Part shown: positions 10,198 to 23,190 of the stretch, piece after piece
Layout of the letters: the number at the start of each line of letters is the position of its first letter
Numbering within the stretch: position 1 is the first letter of the stretch
Assembly: GCF_945859685.1 (NCBI RefSeq)
Contig: NC_079147.1
Location: forward strand, 146,716,645-146,780,644
Origin: Eupeodes corollae
Lineage: Eukaryota > Arthropoda > Insecta > Diptera > Syrphidae
Length of the DNA stretch: 64,000 nt
Reading direction: 5' to 3'
The notes under the pieces: model-generated
Seen by the model: the letters and a program-made list of their open reading frames with translations, nothing else
What the model was told of the DNA's origin: nothing
Database searches by the model: none
Translations under genes and position numbers: made by a program

Positions 10198-12005
10198 TTT
10201 ATGAATATCGAAATAAATATTTTCTGTGATATAAAAAGAGTTTAAAGACAATATTTTTAATTTTTGAAAGCTTTTTGAGCCGTAAGTAAATTTTTACCAA
10301 GTTTTGGAATTGTTTTTTTTTTTGATATTTTTTTATTTTTTGTAATAAAACTGTCAATTCGATTTTTCTCAAAATATTACGGAATGTTGAAAACATAATT
10401 TTTAAAAGATAAAATTAGTTGGAAGCCTAAATCTCAAATTTTTGAAAAGATATTTGAGTCTCTCTTAAGTTTTTGTTTTTTGTAAAAACTGTCAATTCGA
10501 TTTTTTTCAAAATTTTACAGAATGTTGAAAACATAATTTTTATAATAAAAAATTAGTTGGAAGCCAAAACCTCAAACTTTTGAAAAGATATTTAAGTCGA
10601 AAATCATTTTTGCCAACTTCGAGTAATGTTTTTTTTAGGTTTTATATTTTATAAAAAAAACACCATTCGATTTTTCTCAAAATTTTACCATATGTTAAAA
10701 TCATTATTTTTGGTTGCCCAAAATTGTTTTGAAGATAAAATCATTTTGTAGTTTCAAAATTTTCGAGGATGACAATTTTTTTCAGTTTTTTTTTTTAATA
10801 AAAAAACCGTTAGTTGGATTTTTTCAAAAAATATACTTCATTGGTATCACTTTACAATATATTATATAAAATTTAATTCAAGTCTCTAGCGTTTTTTGTT
10901 CGTAAGATATAAATGGTTAACCAAAATGTTCACATTTTTTTTAAACTGCTATGGTAAGGCACTATCTTTCAAAAGTCTGTCCAGTTACTAGCATATGGTG
11001 GTGGCTACATAATCGGAAGAACTCAGAACTGTCAGTGGGGCTTTTGTGAGTATTGAGGCAGAGGCGGCAAAAATTGGCTAAACGGTTATTGAGGGCAAAA
11101 CAAAGTACATGCTGTCGTCAAGAAAGGACCTACAACACCAACGTCTTGGTTAAAACATCACCATCGACAGACGTAACATTAAGGTAGTCAAGGACTTCGT
11201 CTACCTAGGCTCCGCTGTAAACGCACAAAACAACACCAGCGCTGAAATAAAACCCAGAATAGCTCTTGCTAACCACTGTATCTTTTAACTAAGAAAGCAA
11301 TTGAGTGGTAAAGTCCTCTCTCGAGGGACCAAAGTGTTGCTATATAAGACCCTTATCATCCCCGTCCAGGAATACGGTGCAGAAGCATGGACTAAGACAA
11401 AAACGGATGAAAGCACTTGGGTCAGTTCTAGAGAAAAGTTCTTCGTGTGATCTACGGTCCGAGCGACGAGCTGTACGGGTTGTACATCAGCGACGTAGAC
11501 TTAGCCAGAAGGGTAAAAGTCCAACGACTTAGAGGGCTGGGTCACGTAGAGCGCATGAAAACCAATGCTCCGGCCCGGAAAGTTTTCGAATCCACACACA
11601 CAGAACAGCGTAGTAGAAGAAGGTCGCGGATCAGGTGGCGCGCACAAGTGGAAAATGAGCTCAACCAACTTGGAGCGCGAAACTGGAGACATTTAGCTAG
11701 GACCGAGACAGATGGAGAAGTTTGTTGGATGAGGCCCTAGTTCACACTGGACTGCAGCACCACCTTAATTAAGTAAGTAAGTAATGGTAAAATAACCTCC
11801 CACTCAATTTTCTTGGGAGCCCTTTCTGCTTCTTTCTGCAAGCTATGGACAACGAAAAAAGGTCCCGTACGTACAGACGCACACACAGACATCTTTCTAA
11901 CAATCTTTAATTTCGACTCTAGAGAGCTTGAAACGTCGAGAAATATCAAAATTTTCAATTTGACAAATCGGACCCATTACAATAACTTCCTATAGGAAGT
12001 TAAAA
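10198..12005 (+). mobile_element. HINE/DINE-1-like repeat, copy 2, split by an RTE insertion
   Basis: Two pieces (10198-10957 and 11784-12005) of the repeat seen at 5093 and 26274. The 5' end is missing; the first base abuts a SINE tail. Diverged tandem units remain near 10290, 10455 and 10600. The microsatellite (about 11863-11890) is shorter, and the 3' hairpin reads TAACTTCCTATAGGAAGTTA (one base changed in the loop). The RTE insertion is flanked by ATGGTAA at 10951-10957 and 11784-11790. Confidence 0.78.
10958..11783 (+). mobile_element. RTE-type LINE, 5'-truncated insertion with target duplication
   Basis: Starts just before the YADD region (AYGGG here, so decayed) and runs through the C-terminal RT and linker region. 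Recognisable blocks are KVVKDFVYLGSAVNAQNNTS, IYGPSDELYGLY, RLRGLGHVERMK and RRRSRIRWRAQVE. It ends in an AAGTAAGTAAGTAA tail, the short tandem 3' end typical of RTE elements. ATGGTAA flanks both sides inside a HINE-like repeat, so this is a genuine TPRT insertion. Stops and frameshifts break the ORF. Confidence 0.88.
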
Positions 12006-14045
12006 AATGGAAGTATTTGGACCGGTTATGGTATTCCTTAAAAATTCAAACTTTATTCCTACCAATTTTCATATAGCCTAACATACGTTTGTATATTCAA
12101 TTTATCGATTGCAAAGAACAAAAACAAATTTGTTTCTAATGTCTTAGAAATTTAATTAAAATTTAACAATAAATAAGATTCAAGAATTTCAATAACTGTC
12201 ATTAAAGTATTCAAAAACTATTGTCTACTCATACGCATATTTCCTTCATCCTAAAATATACAAATTCTAAACATATCTTGTCGTCATTCGTCTTAAAACC
12301 TACAAATACCTTATGATGTGTAAGCCTTGGTCAAGTTCTATTTGAAAGGTAAATACCTAAGTGCAATTCAAATAATTTGGTAGACAGCAATCTAAAAGTC
12401 AAGACTAAGATTCGGTGTGGAAGTCTTATAAGAGAAACAGAATATTGTGCAACCTCAGCAAACCATGGCAATATCGAAGCCAAAAGCAGATAAATGCTTC
12501 AAAAGAACCCTCAGATATTGTACCTACATACATATATACTGAAGGCATAAAGCTTTTCCGACACAAACCCTTCCAAAGTGGTTTCTCTGAATATACATAT
12601 ACGTAAATATAGCTACATCCATATGTACATAAATGATGCAGCAATGAAACGAAGCAATTTAAGATGAGTGCAGTACTTAGAAAATAGGGTGACTTCCGTA
12701 ACCTACCCAAACGAATACGTAACTTATATACGAGTATAACAAAATCACACCCCTGCTCATTGCTGGGCCACATCCATCATAGCGAATAAGTGAGATGAAC
12801 TTAACCTCAAGTCGCACTCAGAATTCTATGTTCAATTTGATTCCATATGTTGATATAGAACCCAATTTAAGAATAACAATAATGTCATCTGACTGATAGT
12901 CCCCTCGAGGAATATGGCAGTAATTAATTTGAAACACTTGGATATACAAAGTTCCCCTTTGGCAAGTCTGGGTTTTGCAATTATTAATGCCATAGCTTCA
13001 TATACTATATTGCTCTCCATCCAATCCATGAGCGTCCACCCTGTGCACGGTTTGGTCATGAGTAAACTGTCCAGTTGCGGTCGCAATCGCAGTCTAGGAC
13101 TAAAGATTCAGAGTAAACAAAAACAGTAATCTGCCTTTGCATCCTGACGCTGGGGGAGTAAACAACAAGCAACGAGCAGCAACCGGGACCAAGACCGACA
13201 ACGGCAGCATGCACCAAATAAAACACCATTTCATAATCAAATCAGTTAAGTGTATTTCACTTCTCACTATAAGTGGTCGGCAAATATCAAATACCACCAC
13301 CGCACCGCCACTACCGCGCCGTTCGCCATCACACTAACTCACAGTCACAGAGAGCATCAGGGCTCCAAAGGATCTATGATTGCAGCAATACCAGGCAAGA
13401 ACAGAGCAGTCATTAGAAACGATGGCGATGATGGTTAGAGGCTACTCTTACCCGAAAACGAAATGCAGTTGGCCTTGCCATCATTGCGTTGTGGTGCTCT
13501 AAGGTATGGAGAGAATGCTAAACTAGCATACATCCAGCGTAGCGCATCTTTTCCCGTGTTGTCCGTGCCTTTACTATAGGGATATGCCAAATGAATAAGG
13601 ATCACTTTTGGTAAAACAAACACCATTCATAATAATACAATTCCATATTATTTTATTCTTTTCTACATGTTTTTAGGGTTGGAATATTTCATGAGGGAGC
13701 GCCATTTAACATGTTTTTGCAGAAAGGATTCATTTATCAGTCGAGTATGGTCCTTGCGCATATACGAGCAAACCACATATTTTAGGTGTAAACATAAAAA
13801 TGTAAGTATGAAAGATTGTGTCGGGGATTTGTTTAGTTGTTAAAATGTCTTCTTTTTCTTCTCCAATATTTAAAAATATAAAGTTGATACTCTTTAAAAA
13901 TACTACAAAAGTTTTAAAACTAAATATGTTTTCCATTTAAGGCAGGTATAGTACCCCTGGTATATCTTTCTTTATTTTCCTAAAACTTGAGTCGAAAACC
14001 ATTTCTTATCAATTTTTTGTTGTTTTTGAATTTATTTTAAATTTG
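12006..14045. other. No recognisable gene; one GC-richer block
   Basis: No gene or repeat family is recognised. A less AT-rich block at about 13130-13440 has CAC/CAG-rich composition unlike its surroundings. Small ORFs on both strands overlap there and none resembles a known protein. A short stretch at about 13985-14040 resembles one unit of the HINE-like minisatellite (TTGAGTCGAAAACCATTTC). Confidence 0.4.
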
Positions 14046-15655
14046 TGTTCTGTATACGTCCATACTGTTTTAAACAGGCCAGCTGTTCTCACACTAAGTG
14101 AAACCCAGGTTGGCGAAAACACCGATCATACGGAGTTTAACCTTCATGGTTATAGCTTAAAGCCATTATTTTATTTATCGCAGCCCAAGTTTTGATAGTA
14201 ATTCGACTTTGAATGAATTCGATGCGCTGTCCGACTCTATCCAGAGAATTGTATCAAATTTTCCGCACAGTGAGATCGTTGTTATGGGCGATTTCAATTT
14301 ACACGTGGCAGCGCTTTTCTGGTCAGCCAACATCCGAAGGAAGTTATGTCGTGATTTTTGCTGAGTTAAACCACCTGACTCAGTTAGTTGACGAGGCAAC
14401 TTGAATTCATGACCTTGCAGGTCACTCTGCCATTGTTTGTAACCTCTTATCACCTATTTGTACATCAGACCATTGTGTTCAATCTGCAAATTTCTCATGC
14501 CAAAAGACGCCAGTTAAAGGTTAAACCCTTACGAGAACACTATGCTTCCTTGATAGTGACTTGGATTCCAGTGCAAAGATGTTATAACAAACTTAATTCT
14601 TTGTGGAATGAGAAATTTTATCCTGAATAGGGTAAAATCTATCGAACCCAAAGAAAACTCATGGTTTGATTCGACCTGTAAAGAGGTTATTAGGATCAAA
14701 AATTTATGTTTCCGGAATTACAAAGCCAACCCAACTGAGGAAAATCGGATAAGACCTGTAACGGACATATGGGACACATTACATTTTTAGATGACTTGAA
14801 ATTACGGCAAAAAATACTTCAATGTAGCAATGGTAGTACAAATTTTAGCCATTTGTAAAAAATGTGCATAACGCTACGTCTTCGTCGGTTCCTACGCTCG
14901 TTTCTAATGACACTTCCTATGTTAGCTCGATTGATAAAGCAAATTTACTTGCAGCACAGTTTGACGATTCTATGGGACGAATCTTCTTTCGCACTCGGTC
15001 AGTTACAAGTACTTAAAATTTTTGACATTCACAAATCCACTGGCCCGGATAGTATTCCCGCTAGTGTTCTGAAGAGGTGTTCTTCAACGCTGGGAAAACA
15101 ACTACGTAAGCTTTTCCGTCTGTCCTATTCTATAGAATTCTTTCCGAGCGGATGGAAAACTGCTTTTGTCCAGCTTGTCCCTAAAAAAGGCGAATCCATC
15201 TCACCATCTAGCTATCGTCCAATTGCACTTACATCCCTTCTTTCCAAAGTCATGGAAACGCTGATCAATTTTCAGCTTAAAAAATATATTGAAGAACGGA
15301 AGCTTCTTAATGACCGGCAGTATGTCTTCCGTTGCAATAACGCTGGTGTGCCCCAGGGCTCCGTGTTGTCTCTGACGCTTTTTCTTATTTTTATAAATGC
15401 TCTTTTGTCTGAAACTTCTAACCCACTAAATTGTTTCGCTGATGACAGACTCTTAGCTTTTCATATTCTTTTTAAGATTCTCATCCTTGTTCTTGGATTC
15501 TGTCCTGACAGCATTTTACAATGGGGAATTAAAAACCGTGTAGAATTTAATGCTTGGAAAACTCAATGCTGTCTACTGTCGCAAAAGCGTTATCCTCCCC
15601 CAATGCCCCTATCCATGAGTGGTACTTGCCTCGAGGAGACTGAAAAGTTTTAGGT
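14046..15655 (+). pseudogene. LINE (APE + RT) pseudogene, family K copy 1
   Basis: Plus-strand pieces of an APE endonuclease (LSETQVGENTDHTEF near 14090; EIVVMGDFNLHV near 14275) and an RT. The RT blocks are DIHKSTGPDSIPASVLKRC, GWKTAFVQLVPKKGE, YRPIALTSLLSKVMETLI, LLNDRQYVFR, NAGVPQGSVLS and CFADD. The YADD-type box reads FADD. An internal deletion joins LLNDRQYVFRC to NNAGVPQG, removing the finger/palm segment around the first catalytic Asp. The longest open stretch is 14862-15653. A second fragment of the same family lies at 57363-58105. Jockey-superfamily placement is tentative. Confidence 0.8.
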
Positions 15656-15659
15656 ATGT

Positions 15660-18340
15660 GCATTACAACGCAAGCTAACACTAACTAAACTGATCCCCAA
15701 GGCCCACACAAAGCTCTTTAATGTACAAGAACTAGCAGTTTTAGTTTTATTAGACTTAAAATTAAAAAATGAATGCGGACTCAAAAATAAAAAAGTAAAG
15801 GGTATGTTGAGGTCGAAGACTAGCATAGCATCGTTGCAATGAAGAAGAATTTTGGACATTGGTTTAAAGTGCCCGTAATTAGTGCTGTGATGAGGGATAT
15901 AGGAAAAAAAGAAAGATCGCAGATTAAGAGTTAAGATGAGTGCTGGGGAAACTATATTGCCCATTAACAATTAGAGAGCAAATAATATGTATATCAGCGC
16001 GAAAAGGTCATTTGTTTACATTTTCCTACATATAACTCTAGACAGTTATGCAAGGACCAAAACAAAATTTTAAGATAATTTTATAAATGTAAAGAATCAG
16101 ATGGAGTTGAGATAACCTTAAAAATTTTCTTATCATCCGCAAACATTAGGATGTCTAAAATTATTAACAGATAAGACGAAGAGTAGAGGGCCAAGGTGAC
16201 TACCTTGTGGGACTCCAAAAGTAGCATGCATGGGACTGGAGATTGAGTAACGGAAGAGGACTCTATAAGTTCTATTCGCAAGGTAGGCACAAACAACAAA
16301 CAAAGATGGAAAGGTTAGGGCTCTAGTTTCGAGATAAATTATCTTGTGAGATATTTTATCAAAGGCTTTGCTGTAATCAGTGCATTCGAGTACAACATCT
16401 ACTTCATTGCCATTCTAGACAGCTGACGAAATTTTGGATATAAATTCAATCAGTTAGTCGTAGTGGGGCTTCTTTTAAGAAAACCATGTTGAGCGGGTAA
16501 GAGAATAAGGGCTTGCAATGGAAATAAACGGAATTATAAACTAAGCCTTTAAAAAGTTTTCGGATACATGAAAGTTTAAAAATAGGTCTATATTTTTTAA
16601 TTTCAGTTTCATTGCCTTCTTTATAAATCGGAAATATACATTAATCTTTCCATATATGTGGAAACACACCTTGAGAAAAAGAGAGTTCAAAGAGTATAAT
16701 TAGAGGTTTTGACAGAGAATGCATACATTTTTTTGTACAACTGATGGGACTCCATCCATCGGGACCAGGGTTAAAAGTTTTCCTTAAAGCTTTCAATTTT
16801 GGCAAGTACCATTTCTTCGGTTATTGTAAAAGATAAAAGAGAGGTTTGAGTGCAACTATCTAAAGAGAGGAGGATCAGGATCATGAAGATGTTCAATATA
16901 AGATTTCCTAAAGTATTTAGCAAATAGGTTTGTTAAAGTTGTTGGATTTTGGAGAAACTCATTGAATGCGGAAACCCGTTGGATTTCCGTTTGACATTTA
17001 TAAACTTGAAAAACCTCATTGCATCAGAAAGAAGATTATTTTTCATTTGGTTAAGGTATTGATTAAAAAGGCATTCGCTTAATTCGGAGAAAGAATTTTA
17101 GGCGAGAAGATAGTTGTCGTGGTCGGTATCAGATTTGAACAAAAAAAAATCTTCCAAAGCTTGTTACGTTTCTTAGGCTACGGAGCTCTCTGTTGTACCG
17201 AGGGGAAAAGAGCTGAAATCTTTTTTACGAGAGACGGTACTGATTCTTCAACAGAGTATGAGAGAATCAAATAAAACCAATTTGTAAGGAAGTGGAGGGA
17301 AATTAATTCAAAGTCGGCTGAGCTAAGAATATTGTTGAGTTTAGAGAAATCAGCCCTTCTCCATTTAAAAAAAAAAAACGTTTTCAAATTCGATGGGGAA
17401 GAAAAGAGTAAGATGACGATGATACCGATCCTAGGTTGAGGGATGATGAGGGCTCGCGGAGACGACGTAGTTATCGCAATCAGAGGAGAAGATTAGATCA
17501 AGGTGTCTGCCCATAAAGTTTGCTACTCTATTTTGTTGGAAAAGACCACAATCAGACAGACGATCAATGAGCAGCGTTTCAGATTCAGAGGAGATGTTAG
17601 TTGGAAAGAAGAATGTCTGATCATGTGATGTGGACCAATTGAGATGTGGAAGATTAAAGTCGCCAAGAACGATGATCAAATAATTAGGTTGCACTTGTTC
17701 AAGCAGATAATTGATGGTATTAACAGCAGCTTGTTAAGCTTTAGTTTGTTGCCCTGGTCGAATATAACAACAAAGGACAAAAGACAAAACTTAGGGAGTG
17801 TAACCTTAGCTGATACACCTTTAAATTGGATTGAAGTAGGAATACTTGCAAAATTACTATTAATAGCTAAAAGCACACCACGGCCATGTCTATTACTCGC
17901 ACATTCCACAACATCCGTTCTATAGATGGAATAGTCGTCGATGGAAGAGTTCAGTACTAAGGATATCAGATATGAGGTTCGCTTCGTTAAGGGCAAAGAT
18001 GTCATAAGGAAGGTTTTGGGAGTTATATAGACGGCAGACGTTTTAGACCTTAGCCCTCTTACATTTTGATAGTAAAGGCTAAGACGGTTAGGTTTATTGG
18101 TCTTCAGGTTAGGAGCGATAGTATTTCTTCATGTCTGCATGGGATTTTTGGATATGAGATAATCGTTTTGAAGAGATAAAGGACGCAAAAGACCGATCAT
18201 TAGTTTTGGCCTCAGATAAATGTTTAGTTAATTTGAAATTTGGAGAGATCATTAGGTTGTGGTTCTTGGGAAACTGATGAAGAAGATGCAGGGTTAAGGG
18301 TGTAGGAATGGATGAAATTAGGATATTTACGAGATAATGA
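15660..18340 (-). pseudogene. CR1/L2-like LINE pseudogene
   Basis: Minus-strand LINE lying tail to tail with the previous one. Coding order from 18010: APE endonuclease pieces (DVVECASNRHGRGVLLAI; YLIIVLGDFNLPHLNWS; HLDLIFSSD), a linker, RT palm blocks (NPGPDGW-PI near 16760; GVPQGSHLGPLLFV near 16210; MFADDKKIFKVI near 16150) and a C-terminal FIPHHSTNYGHFKP-type block near 15900. The GVPQGSHLGPLLF wording is usual in CR1/L2/Rex-group elements. Frameshifts separate almost every block. 5' truncation near 18340 abuts a HINE-like fragment. Confidence 0.75.
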
Positions 18341-18344
18341 GAAT

Positions 18345-18535
18345 CAAATATTTATTATTACCAATTTTGTGTATTTTTCGTAGACTTAAATTTTGATGAA
18401 AAACTGATGGTTGTATTTTTATAAAAACTTTACTGAATGTTGAAAACAATATTTTTTATAAGATGCAATTATTTTGAAGCTAATATCTTTAATTTTAAAA
18501 AAGGTATTTAATTCAAAAATCAATTTTTTTAATGG
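18345..18535 (+). repeat. HINE-like minisatellite unit
   Basis: About one repeat unit matching the tandem middle of the HINE-like elements: ACTGAATGTTGAAAACAATA, TTTTTATAAGATGCAATTAT and GAAGCTAATATCTTTAATTT in the usual order. It lies apart from any element terminus, so it is either a deeply deleted copy or a dispersed unit. Confidence 0.65.
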
Positions 18536-18539
18536 AACA

Positions 18540-19994
18540 TCGTTTAATTGAATTACAAGCTAAATTGATCTTTAAAAAAATGTAACTAACAAACTGAAAT
18601 AAGCGAAAATCAACACATTTATTAATACACAAAGTAAGAAAGTAAGTGTAACTTGTAACTTGGAAGCACTGAAATTGGGAGCATCTTTTTTCACTTAATT
18701 AAACAGGTTTGTCAACTAAACGGGATTCTGTTTATTGAACCACCCGGATAGTTGACCGAAAAATCACAATTGCTTCGTTTTCTTCTGTTCAGAGTTGATA
18801 GTACCAATCTTATCAAGTCTAAAATTATTGCCTCATATCTTCCAGAGTGCAGGCGCGACAATACCAAGTCTTAAAGCCTCAGTCCTAAGATTTTTTGATG
18901 CAGTTTCGAACGACAACATTTTTAATGGAACTGCTAAACTTTGTTCTGTGAACAGGCTTTTTTGTTGAAAAGACCTCTAGTAATTTCTTGACTCTTACAA
19001 TTCAAGGCGATTTTTCTGTGGCTGTTCTGTTGGTTTTAAGTTTAGGAGATGACAAAAACTTTTTGATGGGGAGGCATGTTATCTAAATGTGCATCGGCCC
19101 CTTTAGAGTATCAAATGCACTTATCGAGAAAATCGTATTTTCAGTGTTGTCTGAATATTGTTATTTTTAAAGATCTGATGAAACAAATGTCGAAAGAGTA
19201 TAATCATGTTGCTCGTGTTTCACACATTTTGACCAAACACATTTAATTTACTTTCCGTGTACTTTACGATGAATTTTAGGAATTCTGGATCCCAGTGGTG
19301 TTCAAAAGATCGACAAACTTACTTATCTAGAGTTGTATTCGATGAAAAACAATAAAGCGTATTGTCATGTCGTTGTGCTTCATCAACGATACTATAAACC
19401 AAATGGTACAGGAAGACAACGTCCGTCAGTCTTGTGGTTACTTAAATGTGCTATAAAGTCAATTAAAGTTAAACGGTTCTATGTCGGCAGATTATCCTTA
19501 AACTCTAGCTGTGGCCGTTTTCAATTAAAAACCACCATTGGTGGAACGGTAGTGCCTATGGCGTTAACATTACCGACAATTGTCCCACTTTTTACGTGTA
19601 CATTAGAGATTTGCACGGCCCTCTTGAACCTTGTCTAAGTTTGTTTAATTTTGGTGCTCTTACTATTTGTACTGTAATGTATTGGTACTTTTCATCATAT
19701 TTTGAGCATTTCGAATTGAAATTCCAGAATGTACTTCCATTAAAAATCTCAACTATTTTCTTTTATCTAAATTTGTTAATGTTTTAAAGCTATTTATGAT
19801 GTTATTTGCTTTACAGAATGTCACGACTTGGTATGTTCATTGTTCATACATTAAGTGTCAGTGGCATTCCAACTTGCCAACAACGACTTTGGCACGTAAA
19901 TGTGGCTAAATTTAACAGAAGTCATCGATTATGTTGTCTTTTTCGTCTTACTTGCATAGACCTGCGACTTAAGAAAGCATCACAAGAAAAAGTC
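18540..19994. other. No recognised gene
   Basis: A modest plus-strand ORF at 19333-19638 (101 aa) and others at 19596-19787 and 19806-19997 have no motif I can name. The composition and short broken ORFs suggest old mobile-element debris, but nothing diagnostic is visible. Confidence 0.4.
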
Positions 19995-20780
19995 TAAGGG
20001 GGTTGAATTACACGATCAATGATGACCAATTCACGTTACCTCGGGATGAGCTAACCATGCAAAAAAAACACTCGCGCAGAATATTGATTGTATCTTGAGG
20101 AGGTATAGCTGAAACAGTATATCCTCCGTGTCACTATCATCCAATTCAAGCGTCAAGATGTTGATGATCATCGACATATAGCGATCACCACGTCGTTGAC
20201 GGTGATGGCCTGCCCAGCACCATTTTCGAATAAGTATGAACCGATGACACCTTAAGCCCAAAATCAACAGCAAACAGTAACTTTATTTGGACGAATTGGC
20301 ACCTGGTGAATCTCACGTGGACTGGTGTTGTCCCAAATTCAGGTTATTCCCGTACCCATTCATTTAAAAATGCCAAAATTGGGATCAACTTATAATGTTC
20401 CAAAAACCAATTAGCAGCAGTAGGTCTAGTACCTACGCTGCGTATAATCGTTTGGTTTAAGCTCTTGGGTCAGTTGGATATTGTATTGGTGCAGGCCAAA
20501 TTCACGACAATTCATGTTGTGGCGAAGCTTAACTGACTTTTTTAACAGATATTGCGTTTCGTTGACTAACAGGTGTTGGCTTATCGTTCACTGAGCCGGT
20601 AACTAAACGTTGAATAGTAGACTCGAAACGAAGTGACGACCATATACCCCATATAAAGGCTGAGGCGCGAATCTTTGCTACTAGAGAGCACCAATTTTTA
20701 TAATAAAGGTTTATCATTTGCATGTGATATAAAAAAGATATTTTGACAGATATTAAAAGAAATAATATGGCCACCACAAG
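19995..20780 (-). pseudogene. DD41D Tc1/mariner transposase remnant
   Basis: Minus-strand coding order: the ORF from 20777 reads YYKNWCSLVAKIRA, then FESTIQRLVTGSVNDKPTP, the helix-turn-helix N-terminus typical of mariner transposases. Near 20460 a degraded LTQELKP equivalent follows, near 20260 the block before KDAVG, and near 20040 the region before the third catalytic box. Its 3' end resembles the remnant at 63840-64000 rather than the three rosa copies. It is heavily decayed, with no defined termini. Confidence 0.7.
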
Positions 20781-20789
20781 CTGTCAAAA

Positions 20790-22655
20790 TCAAGCCGTCA
20801 TTATTGAAAAACCCTATATAAAGTTGTCTCTCCAAAACGAAGTAGTTCCTATCGAATTTAACAAAAAATAAACAGTAAAAGATGTGGACAAGGACGACCT
20901 TAGACTGATTTGATGATCATTTGTCAGATTCACCAACAAGTTTCCGCTCATAGTGACCATTAATAAATTGATGCAATTTAAGGGGCCATACAGTTGAACA
21001 CTTTAAAAAAAAATAATATTTTAAACCTTTAACATTTCATAACTCAATGGAATCTTTAATAAACAGAATTGGATTTACTTAATCTGATTTCTGTAGAGTT
21101 TGAGATAATGGAAATTGGAATAATTTTCAAAACATTGTAGTACTAATTAGGTGTTTTGTTACGGTTCACAAATGCCTGGCACCCTTAACAGAAAAAAAAC
21201 CTAATTATGGGAAGCAATTGCATTATTTGTTGATGAACAGTTTGATTTAATAAGTTTTTTATCAGACAAGGTTAATTATTATTGTAAGCTGAATGGTATG
21301 AAATCATCTAGGTGTATACTATATGATATAGCTGCCTCTCCCTGTACTTGACAAATTAAATGGTGACAATAGTAATTGACATGGCTCACATTTGGTGATA
21401 GTTGATGCAACTCCGTTGACGTGTTAGTTGAAGTCAATCAGTTGCAGTTTCCTGAGTTTAATTCTAGATTTCAAAGTTTAAAAACAGAAGAAAAAGTGAA
21501 ATAATATATTCATTATTTTTTAGCTAAATTATTATTGAAAATAACTAAACAGGTAATTGCGCATTTTAAAGATGCAAAAACTTCGCAAAATGTCAATGAG
21601 TAGAGTCAGTGAATTCGAGAATCAAAGAAGTTTAATTTCTCTAAATCGGTTTAATTTTCGAGTTATGAAAAATTAGTGAATACAGTGAATCTTTTACCAG
21701 GCGTTAGGTATTTTTGCCAAAAACATAACACCAAAATCTCTAAATGACATGAAGTACAAACTTGTACACAAAACTTAAAAATTTAAAGAAAAACAACTCA
21801 AGACCCCCCACCCCCCAAAAGCGAATAGCGTAACACCCAAATAAATTTAAAATAAAAGTTCGCCCAAATTATTAGTAGTCATTTTGCCCAAAAGAATTTT
21901 TGGTTGGGCCTTGTGACATTTATTTTGGGCATTACGAGGATTATGATTTTCATTATTTCTTATCACCCAACCACATATAACGCAAGTAATAAAATGACTT
22001 CGGTAACTAAAAGAGAAACGTAGTTAAAATTATCACTAAGAAAAATTTAGGTTTCGACTAAAAATCTATCTAAAAACATATCGGAATCAAATTTATTTTA
22101 TCATATGGGAAATATTGTTGCTAACTTTTAGTTCATTTTTCAGGAAAATATATACAAGTTTTAAACAAATCGACAGACGAAAGTGGATAGGAAGTTTTGC
22201 AGTTCTTCGAGAAAATCGTGGGCTAACCCCTTGCCGAAAAAAAGTAGTATTTTAAAAACTATTTCCCACCCAATCAAAATAAACATCAAAAGAAAGGTAT
22301 TTAAATGCTCTACCCACAACTGCAAACCAAAATGTTCTACGAGTTCTCGTTTCCGAAAAATTCGTCAAAAAGTAAAATTACAGCCCATCACAAACTATCT
22401 TTCCACTGCATTATTTCCTCAACCAAGCCTCCAAACAAGATGCGGTTTTCATTATAATACAGAGCATTGACCCACCTTTCAATTGATGCATAAATCTCAA
22501 AAATGATCTTTTTTCAGTTTGGAGTGAATATGTCGGAAAGGTCTACTTCGATCCGTTATATAATGCCATTTAGTTTCCACAATGGATCAGTGATGTGTCC
22601 TTCACCGTTTGTTCGTTTACGACTCAGTTGTCGAAAACAACGAATCGGTAGTAAA
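20790..22655. other. No recognised gene; one basic unassigned ORF
   Basis: AT-rich sequence with few open frames. The plus-strand ORF at 22183-22470 (95 aa) is Lys/Arg/Ser-rich with several Cys residues but matches no motif I recognise. Its position just upstream of LOA-type RNase H sequence allows an ORF1-like remnant; this is speculation. Confidence 0.35.
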
Positions 22656-22659
22656 AGTA

Positions 22660-23190
22660 GAGAGTGCATTTAGAATACATTTTAACAGTTGTCATCACGG
22701 TAAGGTGGACTAACAACAACATTGGCCACTCCGTAATTCTAAGGTACTTAGAATCAATTCCAAAGCACACAGACTACACCATCCCCAACTACAATTCGAC
22801 AGGAATTTCAAGATTTCTATACCTACCAGATCTTTTTGGGAGGATAGGACATTCTTGGAGGATGAGTCAATCCACTTTTACACAGATGGCTTAAAAACAA
22901 AAGAAGGGGTTGGTGGTGGTGTGTACTCTGAACGACTGAAATTAAGTATCTCATTCCGCCTTCCCAATCATTGTAGCGTGTTCCAGAACGGAACTTTTGG
23001 CGATTAAAGAAGTCTTGTCTTGGCTCAAAGAAAACGTGATATCAACATCTGATATCTGTATTTTCTCTGATAGCCAGGCCGCTATCAAATCTCTGGACTC
23101 TGTCTCTACAAACTCTATAACATTCCATAACTATCGATCATCTCTAATGGAGATGGCGCAACAGTTTAATATTCAACTTTGCTGAGTGCC
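22660..23190 (+). pseudogene. LOA-type LINE, RNase H region (first half; ends at inversion breakpoint)
   Basis: Plus-strand translation gives RWTNNNIGHSVILRYLES, a broken linker, LAIKEVLSWLKEN and the RNase H core ICIFSDSQAAIKSLDS (catalytic Asp in FSDS), then FHNYRSSLMEMAQQFNIQLC. At 23190 the match stops in the block that should continue WVSGHRD and switches to RTE sequence on the opposite strand. The missing continuation is found inverted at 25535 downward. Presence of RNase H with a GTPQGGV/YADD-type RT in sister copies supports LOA-like placement. Confidence 0.8.

Noticed and set aside
12426..12773. Minus-strand 115-codon ORF with repeated Tyr/Val/Tyr residues
   Set aside because: The Tyr-rich part comes from ATATACATATACG-type simple sequence; no motif, no start context, no splice support.
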